Notes: generated by a model from the sequence alone, not told the origin. Numbered from the stretch's first letter, positions 36,271-47,689 are shown. The stretch: DNA of 64,000 nt from Cotesia glomerata (GCF_020080835.1 NC_058162.1:7827323-7891322), one strand, 5' to 3'. Program-made: numbers and translations.

Positions 36271-37582
36271 AAAAATCTGCAATAATGTGTATATATAAAT
36301 AAATTACAGTAAAATTATTTAAAAATAATAGCATAAAAATCTTCTGGAAAAGAAAAATCTAAAAATAAAATATTCAAAATAAAAAGTAAACAAATAAGAG
36401 CAAAAAACCTGTACCCAGCCGATGGGTTTTACAAAATAAATAAAACATCAGTATCACAAGCTCATAAACAAGAGATACATGAAATTGAATGACAACTTTG
36501 TTATTATATCTGAAAAAAAAACGTCTTAAGTAAATCATATTCAAATAAGTAACATAAAAGATTGTAATTCAAGGAACGGCAGCAGATATATATTCAATTA
36601 TACAGGATTACGAGTATGCCCAGCAGGCAGTGATGGAAAACCGGCGTACTGAGGAGGATCTTAACCATCCAGCGCACTGATCTAGTCCCAAAGAAGCTGA
36701 AAAAATATGGTAATAATAAATACTACAGGGTGGATATAAAAGACGACGAACAATAATAAATAAAAGAAAAAATAAAATAACCAGAGCTCAATTCAACTCG
36801 AGTACCAAGCATGTGATTTTGTTAACGATAAAGATATGAAAGCCGACGAATTGCATGACGAAGGCACATCGCTCACAACAAGAACCACTACAAGTACAAG
36901 ATTAAGATGACGAAGAAGAAGAAGAAGAGGAGAAAGATGAGGATGAAGGATGCGCGCGAGTGATTTCACCGGAGTAACATTCAACAGAATGACGGGATAG
37001 GACTAGACAGGCGCGGCAATTCTTGGCCAAATTGTAAAAGTCTCCGAACAATGGATGTGTATATGTGTACAAGACACATCATGCATCCGTAGAGACCTTT
37101 TGCAAGCAATCGTACAAGGAAAAATCTCTGGATACAATAGAAGAGACGCCCTTACTCCCTCAAGAGTTACACGGCATAAAATTTTTTGTAATTTTTTTTA
37201 TGTTTTAGACTCCTTCATTCACTTTATTATAAAAGTATGAATATGATATCCCGCACCCTCTTTTTAGAGTCAGTTGTGCTCTAGCCTTCAAGTACCAGCA
37301 TCCACTCATCGCGCCTGCGTCTTCATGGCACACCCACTTGACCCGAATGTAAAAAACAATAAATATGTTGTGTATTGTGTATAATAGATTTAGAGAGTAA
37401 ATAAATGAAATTATGTAGGCACTAATGTACTTGATAAGAACCTAAGCTCTCAACTCGGCAAAGAATTTAAAGTTTAAAATATTTTGTAAGAAAATATCTT
37501 ATCATCGAGATATTAATATCATTAAATTTTTATCATTTTTTTGAGAAGTCATACGCACTTGGAACTTTTTGAAATATACATG
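36271..37582. other. Non-coding stretch with polypurine tract
   Basis: Positions 36908-36951 are almost pure purine on the plus strand (GAAGAA units). No gene was recognised around it. Confidence 0.5.
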
Positions 37583-37965
37583 CACTGATAAAAAAAATAA
37601 TTTGACTCAACAGAAAAAATTTTGACCCAAGAATACCATTCGAAGAAAATAAGTTTTTTGCATCAAGAAGAAAAATTCTTGAGTCAAAACATTATTCTTG
37701 ATTTAGATAAATTTTTCTTGTTTCAAGAATTTTTTCTCTTGACTCAAAAAAATCATTTTCTTCAAAATGATATAAGGTAAAAGCCCCAATATATGATCAT
37801 GTACCAGTATATGATCACTCCATGTATTTGTATACCTATATTTGTGAATATAGATATACAAATACATGGAGTGATCATATACTGGTACGTGATCATCTAT
37901 TGGGGCTTTTACCTTACTTAGTCCAAGATTGTTTTTCTTGAATGAAGTTAACTTTTTTATCAGTG
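37583..37965. mobile_element. CACTGAT-family MITE containing a nested palindrome
   Basis: CACTGATAAAAAAAATAATTT at the left is mirrored by TTTTTTATCAGTG at the right end. The interior keeps the family blocks (CCAAGAATACCATT, TTCTTGAGTCAA, TTTTCTTCAAAATG). The right arm is interrupted at 37775 by a separate 140-bp palindrome. Flanking dinucleotides are TG on both sides. Confidence 0.8.
37775..37914. mobile_element. 140-bp near-perfect palindromic insert, TA target
   Basis: AGGTAAAAGCCCCAATATAT is mirrored by TATTGGGGCTTTTACCT, and the arms continue nearly perfectly through ATGATCATGTACCAGTATAT and CTCCATGTATTTGTAT. TA flanks both ends (37773-37774 and 37915-37916). It splits the host MITE arm exactly where the sister copy at 11755-11996 is continuous. 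Confidence 0.85.
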
Positions 37966-38462
37966 TGTATTTAAATATATACACAGTTAATTTAATGTCA
38001 ATTGGGCAAGCATTTTCAAAATTATACGCATATTTGTAAATGGGACTGAGATCGAAGATTTCCAACGTGCTTTTTTTAAAACTATCTTTTGAAAATCGGC
38101 TAGCTAGATTTATCAAAAACGGCTGAACCGAAGTGTCTTTAATTAAAAATAAAAAAAAATTCTTGAGACGTTAAAACACCGAAATTAAAAAAATAATTTA
38201 TTTATAAAAAAATTCACTGAATTAAATTACTTTTGAAGTTTTCGAAAATTTTCAATTTTTATAACTAGAACTTCAAAACGTTCAGAAAATATGAATAAAA
38301 GTTTCTTTATATATTCTTTTTTGACTTTAGGAATTTTTTTTCTTTCAACGAGAAGGGTGTAAGTCAAAAGAAAAATTTTTTTTCTCACAGATCTATATAT
38401 TTCACACATTTTCAAATTCATTAAAGAAAAAAAAATTTTTTTTATATGCCTTGTTGGCTTAA

Positions 38463-38888
38463 GGTAGTACTACCGTTACCACAAGAGTCAAATCCCAAAA
38501 TCTAACCTTATTTGATTAACGTAGTACATTTCCCTATACTAAATCACGTTGGAGAAAGAGAGACAGAGATAAATTTTGAATATTTTTTATTAATAAATAT
38601 TCTCATATTCTTGGAAACCATACTGATTGTTATTAAATATGTTCTAGATGTTATTCTCTCTCGTTGTCTTGATTTTTATAAGAATCTGAACGTCCAGTTT
38701 TGTAAAATAAAATAAAGTCTGTGATTCTCTATAAGTATCAATGGTAAACGTAAAAATATGTAGACATTATCTTTTTTTCAGGACTTGCTAGGCTTCCAAA
38801 AATTTTACTGCTTAATGATGATATTATAAAGTACCAATATGCCAAATTTCATTAAATGAACGTCAATTCTAAAACCGGTAGTACTACC
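38463..38888. mobile_element. TTAA-flanked inverted-repeat element
   Basis: The ends GGTAGTACTACCG and CGGTAGTACTACC are inverse, and each is bordered by TTAA (38459-38462 and 38889-38892), the target signature of piggyBac-type elements. The interior has no recognisable transposase. Confidence 0.7.
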
Positions 38889-38905
38889 TTAAGGAACCCA
38901 ATATA

Positions 38906-39934
38906 CACGGAGAAAAAAGTGTTGCTATTATCACGATACAGTATAGTGATGATCACGATTCACGTATGACTATACTTTAGATGCGCATATGTCCAATCTA
39001 GTGGATTGTAATTATCACGATCCACATGGATTCGGATATCGAATGTCTATATTGCTATGGTTTATAGATGATTATTAGTTGTTTTTGATTAAATGTTAAT
39101 TATGTGTTATTGCAGATTATTTTTTTTTTAGTTTTTTCGTATATTATTGTTATAAACATAAATACGAATTCCTTGTATAGCTTGATTAGTTTAAAATTTT
39201 TGTGTAGTTTATATGACTGTCAAGAATTAGGTTAAGTTTAAAAATGTTTAAATAATGACTGACAGCGGTTGGAATTTATTTTATGACTTTTCTTTTTTTG
39301 ATTTTTAAAAATATTAGCCTAGAAATTTATATTATTGATATATTCATTAAAAATACGCAATTATTTTTATCATAAGAAAAATATTTTTTAATGGAATTTT
39401 TACTTCTTTATTACTCCATGTACTTTATAAAAAAAAATAACATATTTTTGCGTAAAGTAGTATGGGATCAAATTATTTGTGCTAAAAGAACTTTTTATGA
39501 AAACACAAATGTTATTTATTTAATACAATATATAATGTTCATTATTTTTCTTTATCAAGGCAGTAGAATTATTATATACAATAACCACGGACACAGCATT
39601 AACACAGTTAACATAGGAAGATTTATTTCTCTACTAGACCTTCAAAAAACGACACGAGTTTTTCAAGATTCCACTTGAGTAATTTATCAACAACCCAATT
39701 GTCCATATCGCTGTTAATATAAATTGGTGCAATTATCGCTATTTCATCCGTTTCGCTGTAGTAAGAAAATGTTTTGAGATATTCACTAACAGTTGAGCGT
39801 GGTATTCAGTATTCACTGTTTCGAGCATAACTATATTCGTATGGTGAATATATGACAATACTGTTTTGAGCTAATCACGATACTTCGTTCACGATCCACT
39901 GGATCGCTATAATAGCAATACTTTTTTCTCTGTG
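38906..39934. mobile_element. 1-kb TA-flanked element with CACGGAGAAAA ends
   Basis: CACGGAGAAAAAAGTGTTGC at the left is mirrored by GCAATACTTTTTTCTCTGTG at the right, with two differences. TA lies on both sides (38904-38905 and 39935-39936). It starts 13 bp after the TTAA of the preceding element. It carries a short minus-strand reading frame (39623-39805) but no transposase. Confidence 0.75.
39623..39805 (-). pseudogene. Short protein fragment inside the 1-kb element
   Basis: A minus-strand frame of 60 codons without a starting Met lies between an upstream stop (39806-39808) and its own stop (39623-39625). It ends in an amphipathic segment, VDKLLKWNLEKLVSFF, whose W/L/F spacing resembles a SAM-type helical domain C-terminus. 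I do not recognise the protein. It could be the tail of a captured exon or of a lost transposon ORF, or chance. Confidence 0.25.
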
Positions 39935-41138
39935 TATGTATGAAACCTTTTATATTAAAAAGTTAAGAAGCCTCTTCGGAAAAAATTATTGAAAAGTCCC
40001 TTTTTTTAACCTTTCAAACGCATAAAACCCTTCAATTATGAGAATTATTAGTGACCTAAAAATGTTGAAAAATTTTTACGTAGAGAAAAATAATCTAGCT
40101 TTTCTAATTTACTAGATAAGTAAACCGGAAGGCATAAAATTTAACTGCGACTCGTAGAAAAGTAATAAACCTTGAGTAATTATCTTACACCGACAATTTA
40201 TCATCTCAAATACTCGGTTAATAATTACTCTATCAGGTAAAGGATGAGTAATTAATAACTTATTGGTCTAAGGCAAATAAACCTTGAATCTATTTTGCAT
40301 TAATTTTCTGTAACGAAAAGTTTGACGTCGGCTGTCAGCTACCGGACTCTCAGCTCCTCTCAAATAAATAATAAACTCGTAAAAATGAAAAATCGGTGTA
40401 TAAACACATGGTATATGATAATCTGGTCAAGCAATTATCTCGTGGCATACTGACGTCGACCGTTAGAATTTCTTGTCCATTAGACGAGTGCTCTGACCCC
40501 AGTTACATAAAATCCATCATACTCATACTCATACCCATGGTTATAGTCTAGTCCAGCTCACAACGAGCAGATACAAGAGCAGCATGACCGTCGTGATCAG
40601 TATGATACGCGGTAGTTGAATGTATGCAAGATTCAATTTGCGATCCAGCCATATGAGCGTTCTATTTTAACGTCCTGGGGATTGAAGTAAATTAGCTCGA
40701 GGATACCTACCCCCCACGATCAGCTTTTAAGTCATTCTGCTGATGCGTGTATATTAGATTATTAGAATATTAGAATACATCATACACCTAGTCTTTCGTG
40801 TTATATCTGTCTACTCAGCGGAGGTCGGCAAAAATATTTCTATAATTTTTAAGTATATTAATAAAATTCTAAATAACTATTTCAACTTATTATTTAAAAA
40901 TCAAAATAAAATTAAACTATTACATTTTTAATTTTAAAGTTCAAATTGATTAAAAGTTTCAACTATTTACAAGCCGTTAATTTTAATGTTATTTTATTTA
41001 TAAGTTATTTTAAAATGTGATTAATTTATGAGTCAAATAATTTAATGGTTTTTTTATGAAACTGAAATTATTCAACATTTAGATATTTTTTTTTTATAAA
41101 TAGATTATTATAAAGAAAAAATTTTTTTCAATTCTTCA
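39935..41138. other. A+T-rich stretch, nothing recognised
   Basis: Presumed intron of the CNOT6-like gene; no further exon of it was found here. Confidence 0.5.
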
Positions 41139-41456
41139 CGTGAAGAAAAAATATTACCTTAGTATTAATTTATTTTATAAAAAAAAAAAAACTAGGAATT
41201 ATCAGATGTCTGCTAATTTTAGTGTCATTCTTTAAAAGTTTATAGTATTTTATTTATTATCTTAAGATTGTGAATCATCAATTGTTAATTTAAAATTATA
41301 ACGTGAAGAAAAAATATTATCTTAGTATTAATTTATTTTATAAAAAAACTTAAAAATTTTCAAATGTCTGCTAATTTTAGTGTCATTTTTTAAAATTTTA
41401 TATTATTTTATTTACTATCTTAAGATTGTAAATCATAAATTATTGATTTAAAATGT
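41138..41456. repeat. Tandem duplication, two units of about 163 bp
   Basis: ACGTGAAGAAAAAATATTA starts at 41138 and again at 41301. Both units continue with CTTAGTATTAATTTATTTTA and a GTCTGCTAATTTTAGTGTCAT block. The latter block recurs in variant form around 47930-48200 and 58985. Confidence 0.85.
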
Positions 41457-41629
41457 ATAATTCTAAATTGAACAGTATACAGAAAACTGCAGTACTAACG
41501 GTAGTTTACCTCAGTAGATACAGTGGTAGAGTAAACTTATCGACAAAAATGCCGCCAATTCGTGATAGTCATTGCTGTATTTAATTTTCAAACAAACAGT
41601 AATTATAAACGTCAAAATAAAACACATAC

Positions 41630-42207
41630 CTTGTAAATTGTCGAGCATGAATGACAACAGCTTGTGAGTTCCTTGGGGTTCACCATACAACGCCATCATT
41701 TCCTTGCTGAGCGGATTTCCATGGAGTCCTAACACTTGTAACTGAAATAACTTCCCTAACTCATACGGCAATACGCGAAGATAATTCTGGTTTAACAATA
41801 ACTCTCTGCGGAAAAACAAAAATACAATTAATACTCTTACATTACATTGAGACTAAGGTATTAATTAATTGTAAAAATAAATAATAGCATTAAAATTACT
41901 TAAGGTTGATAAGGTCCCCAAGCTCAGATGGCAAGCTCCGTAATTTGTTATTACTCAAATCCAATACTTTTAAATTAGATAAACGTCCTATTTCAATGGG
42001 TATCCTTTGCAGGCTATTGTCATTGAGATATAACGCAGTCAGATGTTTGAGTTGCCATAAACTAGGGCTTAAATTTTTAACATTCCCTGTTATCTCCAAT
42101 TCCGGCCAATGAGATTTCTTCCCGGAATTAGCTTCCTCAGTAGACATAATTGAGTGGGCACGACGCGAACTTGAACTTTCATATTTGTCCTTGTGATTTC
42201 TGGACAT
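41630..42207 (-). CDS. CNOT6: CCR4-NOT subunit 6 (CCR4/twin deadenylase), N-terminal LRR exons
   Basis: Two coding exons are visible: 42207-41900 (start ATG at 42205-42207) and 41805-41630. Together they encode 161 residues plus one base. Junctions are AA|GTAATT donor, CGCAG acceptor, and CAAG|GTATGT donor. After a polar start (MSRNHKDKYE…GKKSHWPELEITG, residues 1-40) come leucine-rich repeats: LKHLTALYLNDNSLQRIP, LSNLKVLDLSNNKLRSLP, KELLLNQNYLRVLP and LQVLGLHGNPL. The block ends with KLLSFMLDNLQ. This is the recognised N-terminus of CNOT6/CNOT6L and Drosophila twin, the exonuclease of the CCR4-NOT mRNA deadenylase; the LRRs bind the CAF1 subunit. The exo-endo-phosphatase catalytic exons are not found downstream in the window. 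The upstream in-frame ATG at 42223-42225 lies before a likely acceptor and is not used. Confidence 0.88.
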
Positions 42208-43043
42208 CTTGTTACCTGTAAACATATATATCTATTAAATCATCCAATATTTATAATAATAACAATAAAAAAAAAAAAATACTAATTCTGTTTAGTCTAA
42301 ATGATAGATTATATTTATCACTTTTCAATCACCAGTAATTATCAAAACTTTATTCTCTGAATTTAATCTTATTAAAAAAAAGTTCTACTCAGAAAAAAAA
42401 TTCTAAGAATTCACTGAGTTTTAAACTTCTATAATAGCCAAAAGAATTGATAAGAAAAATTACAAGAATAATAACAATAGGATTAAAAGCTTTAGAACAT
42501 ATTTTCAAATTTACTTTCAATGACACTGTAGATATTTATAAATATAAATTATCGTCACAATTGCTCTTATCAATAAAAAAAAATAACGAACAAACGAAAA
42601 AAAAAAAATTCAGAGTAAATGTTTTGTTAACAAGTAATTAAATAAAATAAAATGTTATACAAAAAAAAAATACTTATTGTTGTGTGTAATAACAATCGTC
42701 AGACAATAAAAATGATTATTATTGTGAGAAATAAAAAATAAGCGCGAAATATAACCTGAATATTTACAATCGAATTACGCGGTCGGCGACGTACTTTTTA
42801 GGTACAGAAATTATACTTTTAGGAAGTTTAATAAAAAATTGATAATTTGCGCGATAGTTTATAGCAATTACCGGTTTTAAATGATAATAATTGAAGAAAG
42901 TAAAAATTGAATTTGATGTCGAGGATAGTTTACTGGTGATTAAACATTCGAGAATGACAAACAATTTAGAGGGGCTAAAAGTGCGTTAAAGGATCTATTT
43001 AGAGCTTGTGGTCTGATAATTTAACGTCTTTATGATCGCGTAC

Positions 43044-43334
43044 CTTCATCTACCTTTTCACAGACGCAAAAACCACGAAAAACCTGATTCAACCGAAAAT
43101 AAACACGCGTAAACAAACTAACTTGACAAACACTGTGTCTCCATGTATCAACTGCACTATTCCGCGGATTATTCGTACGTGTGATGGCTGTTCTTGACAG
43201 CGAAATGCTTGCGACCGACCGAAGCGTCCTTTCGTGACCGAACATGGAGACGATAGTCGCGGAGATGCGCAATAGGTGGCGCAGTAAGCATTCTTTGAAT
43301 TTTGAATCTGGTCGTTTCTTGGGGGTCATCTTAT
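43044..43334 (-). promoter_or_regulatory. Probable first non-coding exon and promoter of the CNOT6-like gene
   Basis: A GATGAAG|GTACGC donor at 43044/43043 and a TTTACAG acceptor at 42216 would join a leader exon to the coding exon, which starts at 42215, eight bases before the ATG. The region is more G+C-rich than its surroundings and begins right where the TIR element at 43335 ends. The open frame over it has no conserved motif. This is inference from splice signals only. Confidence 0.4.
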
Positions 43335-43934
43335 CCCTGATAGCCACCTTACATATTTACTATAACTTACTGTCAATCTACGTCCGCAATTTGAAGCAAA
43401 CTTGACGGAAAGAGTTGGCAAAGCGAGCGATTACCTATTAGTTACCTATAACTTACTCTGCAAATAGACGTCAAAACTTGCTGTACAAGTATTTCCGTCA
43501 AATTGTAGTAAAGTTGAAAGGAAATTTAACAGCCGAGACCAGTGATTGCAGTTTCAATCGGCTTAGCGAAACGAATGGAAATTTTGAAAAAACGTTTTTA
43601 GAGATAATAGATAATTTAATAAACTATTTCACCACAAAGCGTTTTTTTCAAAAATTTCATTCGTTTTGTGAAACCAATCGAAACTGCAATTGCTCTGCTG
43701 TTGGCAGTGCGACAGAGATAGTTCCGCTGAACTCTGTGAGAGCAAAGCGATAAAAAGATGGTCTCGCCTGTTAACTACAAGTTTGATTGTTGACTTGTAT
43801 TCAAGTTGCGGCCGTAGATTTCCGTCAATTTGCTTACAACTGTTGTTGAGTGATAAATTACCGCCAAGTTGATGTATAAATTAACCGTAACTGCTGGAAG
43901 TCAACACTTACTGAGAAAGCGCTGGCTATCAGGG
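43335..43934. mobile_element. CCCTGATAGCC element, copy 1 (filled by a TTAA element)
   Basis: CCCTGATAGCCACCTTA at the left and GCTGGCTATCAGGG at the right are inverse ends. The body matches copy 2 (45064-45411) closely except for a 245-bp insert (43530-43774 including target duplication). The body contains segments such as CTCTGCAAATAGACGTC and ACTTGCTGTACAAGTATTTCC. Non-coding. Confidence 0.85.
43530..43770. mobile_element. 241-bp foldback element in TTAA
   Basis: CAGCCGAGACC at the left is mirrored by GGTCTCGCCTG at the right, and TTAA lies on both sides (43526-43529 and 43771-43774). Copy 2 of the host element has a single TTAA at the same place (45248-45251). The inner arms (GATTGCAGTTTCAATCGG, CGAAACGAATGG…) pair with the right side. 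TTAA targeting is the piggyBac signature. Confidence 0.85.
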
Positions 43935-44100
43935 TAGTGATCCGAACGGAAATGTAGCCAATGTAATAATTGTAAAGGAATTCAAAAAGTAACTTGCTTT
44001 CTAACAAGTTATATATATTTAACACTTCATACATAACACTAAATAGAGGTCAAATAATAGTAAATCCAATGTAATAAAATACACACATCGAAACGTTTAA

Positions 44101-45006
44101 GGAAGTCCTTTCGCTCCAGTTGAGTCATAACAACTGTAGTAGTAAATTTTCAATAAATTAAAATACAAAACCCATAAAAATTCCTAAAATTAAAAAATAA
44201 ATAGTATATGAGGCATTAATCGTTGAAATTTTGAAAATTAAAAAAAAATAGTTAAATACAAAAATTAATTTGACTGTTGTAAATCAGCTGTTAGTAACCT
44301 GTCCGTGATTTGGCAACGCTTTATTTCGGTTGTTTACATTTTTATTTGCACAATATAACCTTAACCGTGTTTAACTTTTTGCAGTCAGTGTAAATAAATA
44401 AATTAATTAAAAATGTTTAGTCACAAAACCATAACATTCTAATGTCTCATAGCAGGAATGCTAGTATATTTAATTATTGTTTTATTTTTCAATTATGAAT
44501 TATGAAAATTTGTTAACAATAAATTAACTAATAAGTATGCATGAAAAACATAAGCGCGTTAAAGTTTAGTTTGAATTTATTGAATGGTCTGAAGCTCGCG
44601 CGCTACGCGACGTTGCCAAATCTTTTAACTCCATTTTATTGTAGGTAACTTGAGAATTTTTTGTGATTTTTAAATATTAATTTCTCAATAAATATCTCGG
44701 TAACTGATATATTTTATTGCAAAAAAAGAAACCTGAATATTTCGAAAATCTGATTTTTAGTTTTTTTTTACTTCATCTAATCCATGACTGATAGTATAAT
44801 TCGAGAAATACTGCAAACGTCTGATTTTCTCGTAAGACTCTGAACAAATACTAACATTTAAAAATTTCATTTTTTCATAAATTTGTCCGGTAAAGTATAA
44901 TTTAAACCTCACTATAAGATAAATAAGGACCTTAACTATTAGAAAAAAATTAAATTTACTCATAATCTAATATTTTTTATTTTACATTGGCGGCAAAAGG
45001 ACCTCC
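44101..45006. mobile_element. 906-bp TTAA-target element in the left arm
   Basis: It begins GGAAGTCCTTTCGCTCC and ends GGCGGCAAAAGGACCTCC; the ends are imperfect inverse repeats. TTAA borders both sides (44097-44100 and 45007-45010), while the opposite arm has one uninterrupted TTTAAATACGATATTTG at this point. Internal short frames (for example 44757-44963, minus) show no transposase, so it is non-autonomous. Confidence 0.8.
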
Positions 45007-45063
45007 TTAAATACCATATTTGTCAAAAAATTTAACTGTAAGCAATGAAACTTTACAAAACAA

Positions 45064-45411
45064 CCCTGATAGCCACCTTACCTATAACTTACTGTCAATC
45101 TACGTCCGCAATTTGGAGCAAACTTGACGGAAAGAGTTGGCAAAGCAAGCGATTACCTATTAGTTACCTATAATTTACTCTGCAAATAGACGTCAAAACT
45201 TGCTGTACAAGTATTTCCGTCAAATTGTAGTAAAGTTGAAAGGAAATTTAATTACAAGTTTGATTGTTAACTTGTACTCAAGTTGCGGCCGTAGATTTTC
45301 GTCAATTTGCTTACAACTGTTGTTAAATGAAGAATTACCGCCAACTTGATGTATAAATTAACCGTAACTGCTAGAAGTCAACACTTACTGAGAAAGCGCT
45401 GGCTATCAGGG
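45064..45411. mobile_element. CCCTGATAGCC element, copy 2 (intact, 348 bp)
   Basis: Bounded by CCCTGATAGCC and GGCTATCAGGG. The opposite arm (near 46800-46812) has the same flanks joined as ACAAAACAACGACAATTG, so the target duplication is the dinucleotide AA. Confidence 0.85.
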
Positions 45412-46721
45412 AACGACAATTGATCTGTCCTTTTGTCTTCTTGTCTTCTGTCATAAGTAAGAAATTAGCTGTCGGTAAGGTAAGTTTTGTTAGGTAACTG
45501 GCGGTGGAGTAAATTCAAATTATATAGTTAAATTTAAACACAACCTTTTATTACTAAATAAGAATAATTCTTCTTGAAAATATTTATTTTTGCACGCCTC
45601 ATAGCGCGAAGCGCGCGAGGTTGTGCTTTATACTCGACTCGTCAAGGTCAAGCAATTTTGTGATCTTTAAATGTCTCTATCACAACCATATTACACTTAT
45701 ACAATAATATAAGTAGATGTACACGGAGAAAACACTTAAATTAAACCATCTTTTACTTTCTAAAATCATTTCATGTAGCTATTTTGAAAAAAAAAACGTT
45801 TTGAAAAAAATTTTACGTGGACGTCCGGATGTCACCCCATTTTGGATGTACCAATGATTACTCCCAAACAAATTGATATTTCAAGACCGGACTTTTTTTA
45901 TTAGTTTACGAATGCGATGAACTGGGTCCGTATTTCATATCAGTAGCCTAGTTTACGTATTTTTTTTTTAAATTGAATTTTTATTAAAATTTATTACGAT
46001 ATAACCGTACAAAGACAAACGAATTTTTCTTATTTGTCACGTGAAAACTATGGCGCCACTTGATAAAGCTAGATTTTTTTAGACTGCGTGCGCATATAAC
46101 AAGAAAAAAGGGCGCTGATATTTAAAAAAAAAAAATACTCTAAGAAATTACTTAATTATAATTTTCTTTTTTTTTATCAGTTACACAATTTATTTTTTCT
46201 TAAAAAATGAATGAGCGTTATGAGGCGTGCACTTTTGGATTTTCCAATTTTTTTTTATTTATTACAATATGTAAGGATTAATTATTGAAATATAACAACT
46301 AATCGTTTATTAAATTAATATAAATAAATGACATAATGGTCTTAGTTTGAAATAAATAAAAATTTTTTAGTATCATTTAAATTTAATAATTCTATTATTA
46401 AATGAAAATAAACTATGTCCTGTAATCTTTCAAACAGTCTGATTTTACTATTTTATATAATTAAAAAAAAAAATTATTTTACAAAGAAAAATAAATAATT
46501 TCAAATTAAATAAACAATTAGTTGTTTTATTTCAACAATCAATCCTTACATATTGTAATAAATAAAAAAAATAAATATTTTCAAGAAGAATTATTCTTAT
46601 TTATTAATAAAAGGTTATGCTTAAATTTAACTATATAATTGAATTTATTCTACCGCCAGTTACCTAACAAAACTTACCTTACTGACAGTTAATTTCTTAC
46701 TTATGACTTAGAAGACAGATA

Positions 46722-46797
46722 TAACTGCTGGAAGTCAACACTTACTGAGAAAGCGCTGGCTATCAGGGTGGTTGGTCTGAAACTCTGGCTATCAGGG
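46722..46797. mobile_element. CCCTGATAGCC element, truncated end
   Basis: Only the terminal ACTTACTGAGAAAGCGCTGGCTATCAGGG end is present, with a second GGCTATCAGGG 29 bp later. It is a truncated, independent insertion a few bases from the site used in the opposite arm. Confidence 0.75.
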
Positions 46798-47297
46798 TAT
46801 CAATTGTCGTTGTTTTGTAAAGTTTCATTGCTTACAGTTAAATTTTTTCACAAATATCGTATTTAAATGTTTTAATGTGTGCATTTTATTACATAGGATT
46901 TACTATTATTTGACCTCTATTAAGTGTTATCTATGAAGTGTTAAATGTATATAACTTGTAAGAAAGCAAGTTACTTTTTGAATTCCTTTACAATTATTAC
47001 ATTGGCTACATTTCCGTTCGGATCACTCAGTGGGCCCCGTTTCTTGTATTTACGGATATTTTTCGCGCATGCGCGTAAAGTAGATGCGCTGGAGTTCTGC
47101 GCGTATTTATGTTCGCGCAAAAATTTTAAAAATTAAAAATTAAATTCACAATCACATTGAAATTTATCAACGTCTAACAATTTTTAGGATATTTTTAAGC
47201 ACTAAATTGTTATAAAAAAAATTCCATGGAAAAATTTTTTAAAAATTATGAGTGTTAATTCTTAAAAATATTTTTCTATCACAATTTAGTTTGAGCG

Positions 47298-47664
47298 GGT
47301 ATCTTTTACCCATATCCCGATGATACATATCCCAATTATTTAAATTTCGATCACTCATATACCCAATTTTACATATGTGCCATGATACATATCCCAATGA
47401 TACATATCATAAAACAAAACAAAATCGTTGATAAAAATAGTTAGCGTTTTTTTTTTACCGGGGATTATAATTATAAAGACGCCACATATTTTTTTTTATC
47501 CGCGATTTTGTTTTGTTTTATGATATGTATCATCGGGATATGTATCATTGCACATATGTATAATTGGGTATATGTGTGATTGAAATTTGAATAATTGGGA
47601 TATGTATCATCGGGATTTGGGTAATTGATACATATGTATCATCGGGATATGCGTAAACGACACC
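47298..47664. mobile_element. 367-bp foldback of GATACATATCCC repeats
   Basis: The left arm contains CATATCCCGATGATACATAT and further GATACATATCCCAAT units. The right arm carries the mirrored ATTGGGATATGTATC units. The arms meet around TCATAAAACAAAACAAAATCG and its mirror. No target duplication is resolved. Confidence 0.75.
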
Positions 47665-47689
47665 TACTCTTTAGTTTTTATGAAAATTC

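Larger units (their letters stand above)
43936..47027. repeat. 3.1-kb inverted duplication
   Basis: AGTGATCCGAACGG at 43936 mirrors CCGTTCGGATCACT ending at 47027. Arms pair as 43936-44096 with 46870-47027, 45010-45063 with about 46812-46868, and 45430-45590 with 46565-46720. The left arm is longer because of insertions at 44101-45006 and 45064-45411. The centre (about 45600-46540) contains a smaller palindrome around TTATTACAATATGTAAGG. It may be a large foldback transposon. No coding capacity is seen. Confidence 0.8.

Noticed and set aside
43030..43347. 105-codon minus-strand ORF upstream of CNOT6
   Set aside because: No conserved motif, part of it lies inside the TIR element, and splice signals suggest a leader exon; treated as non-coding.
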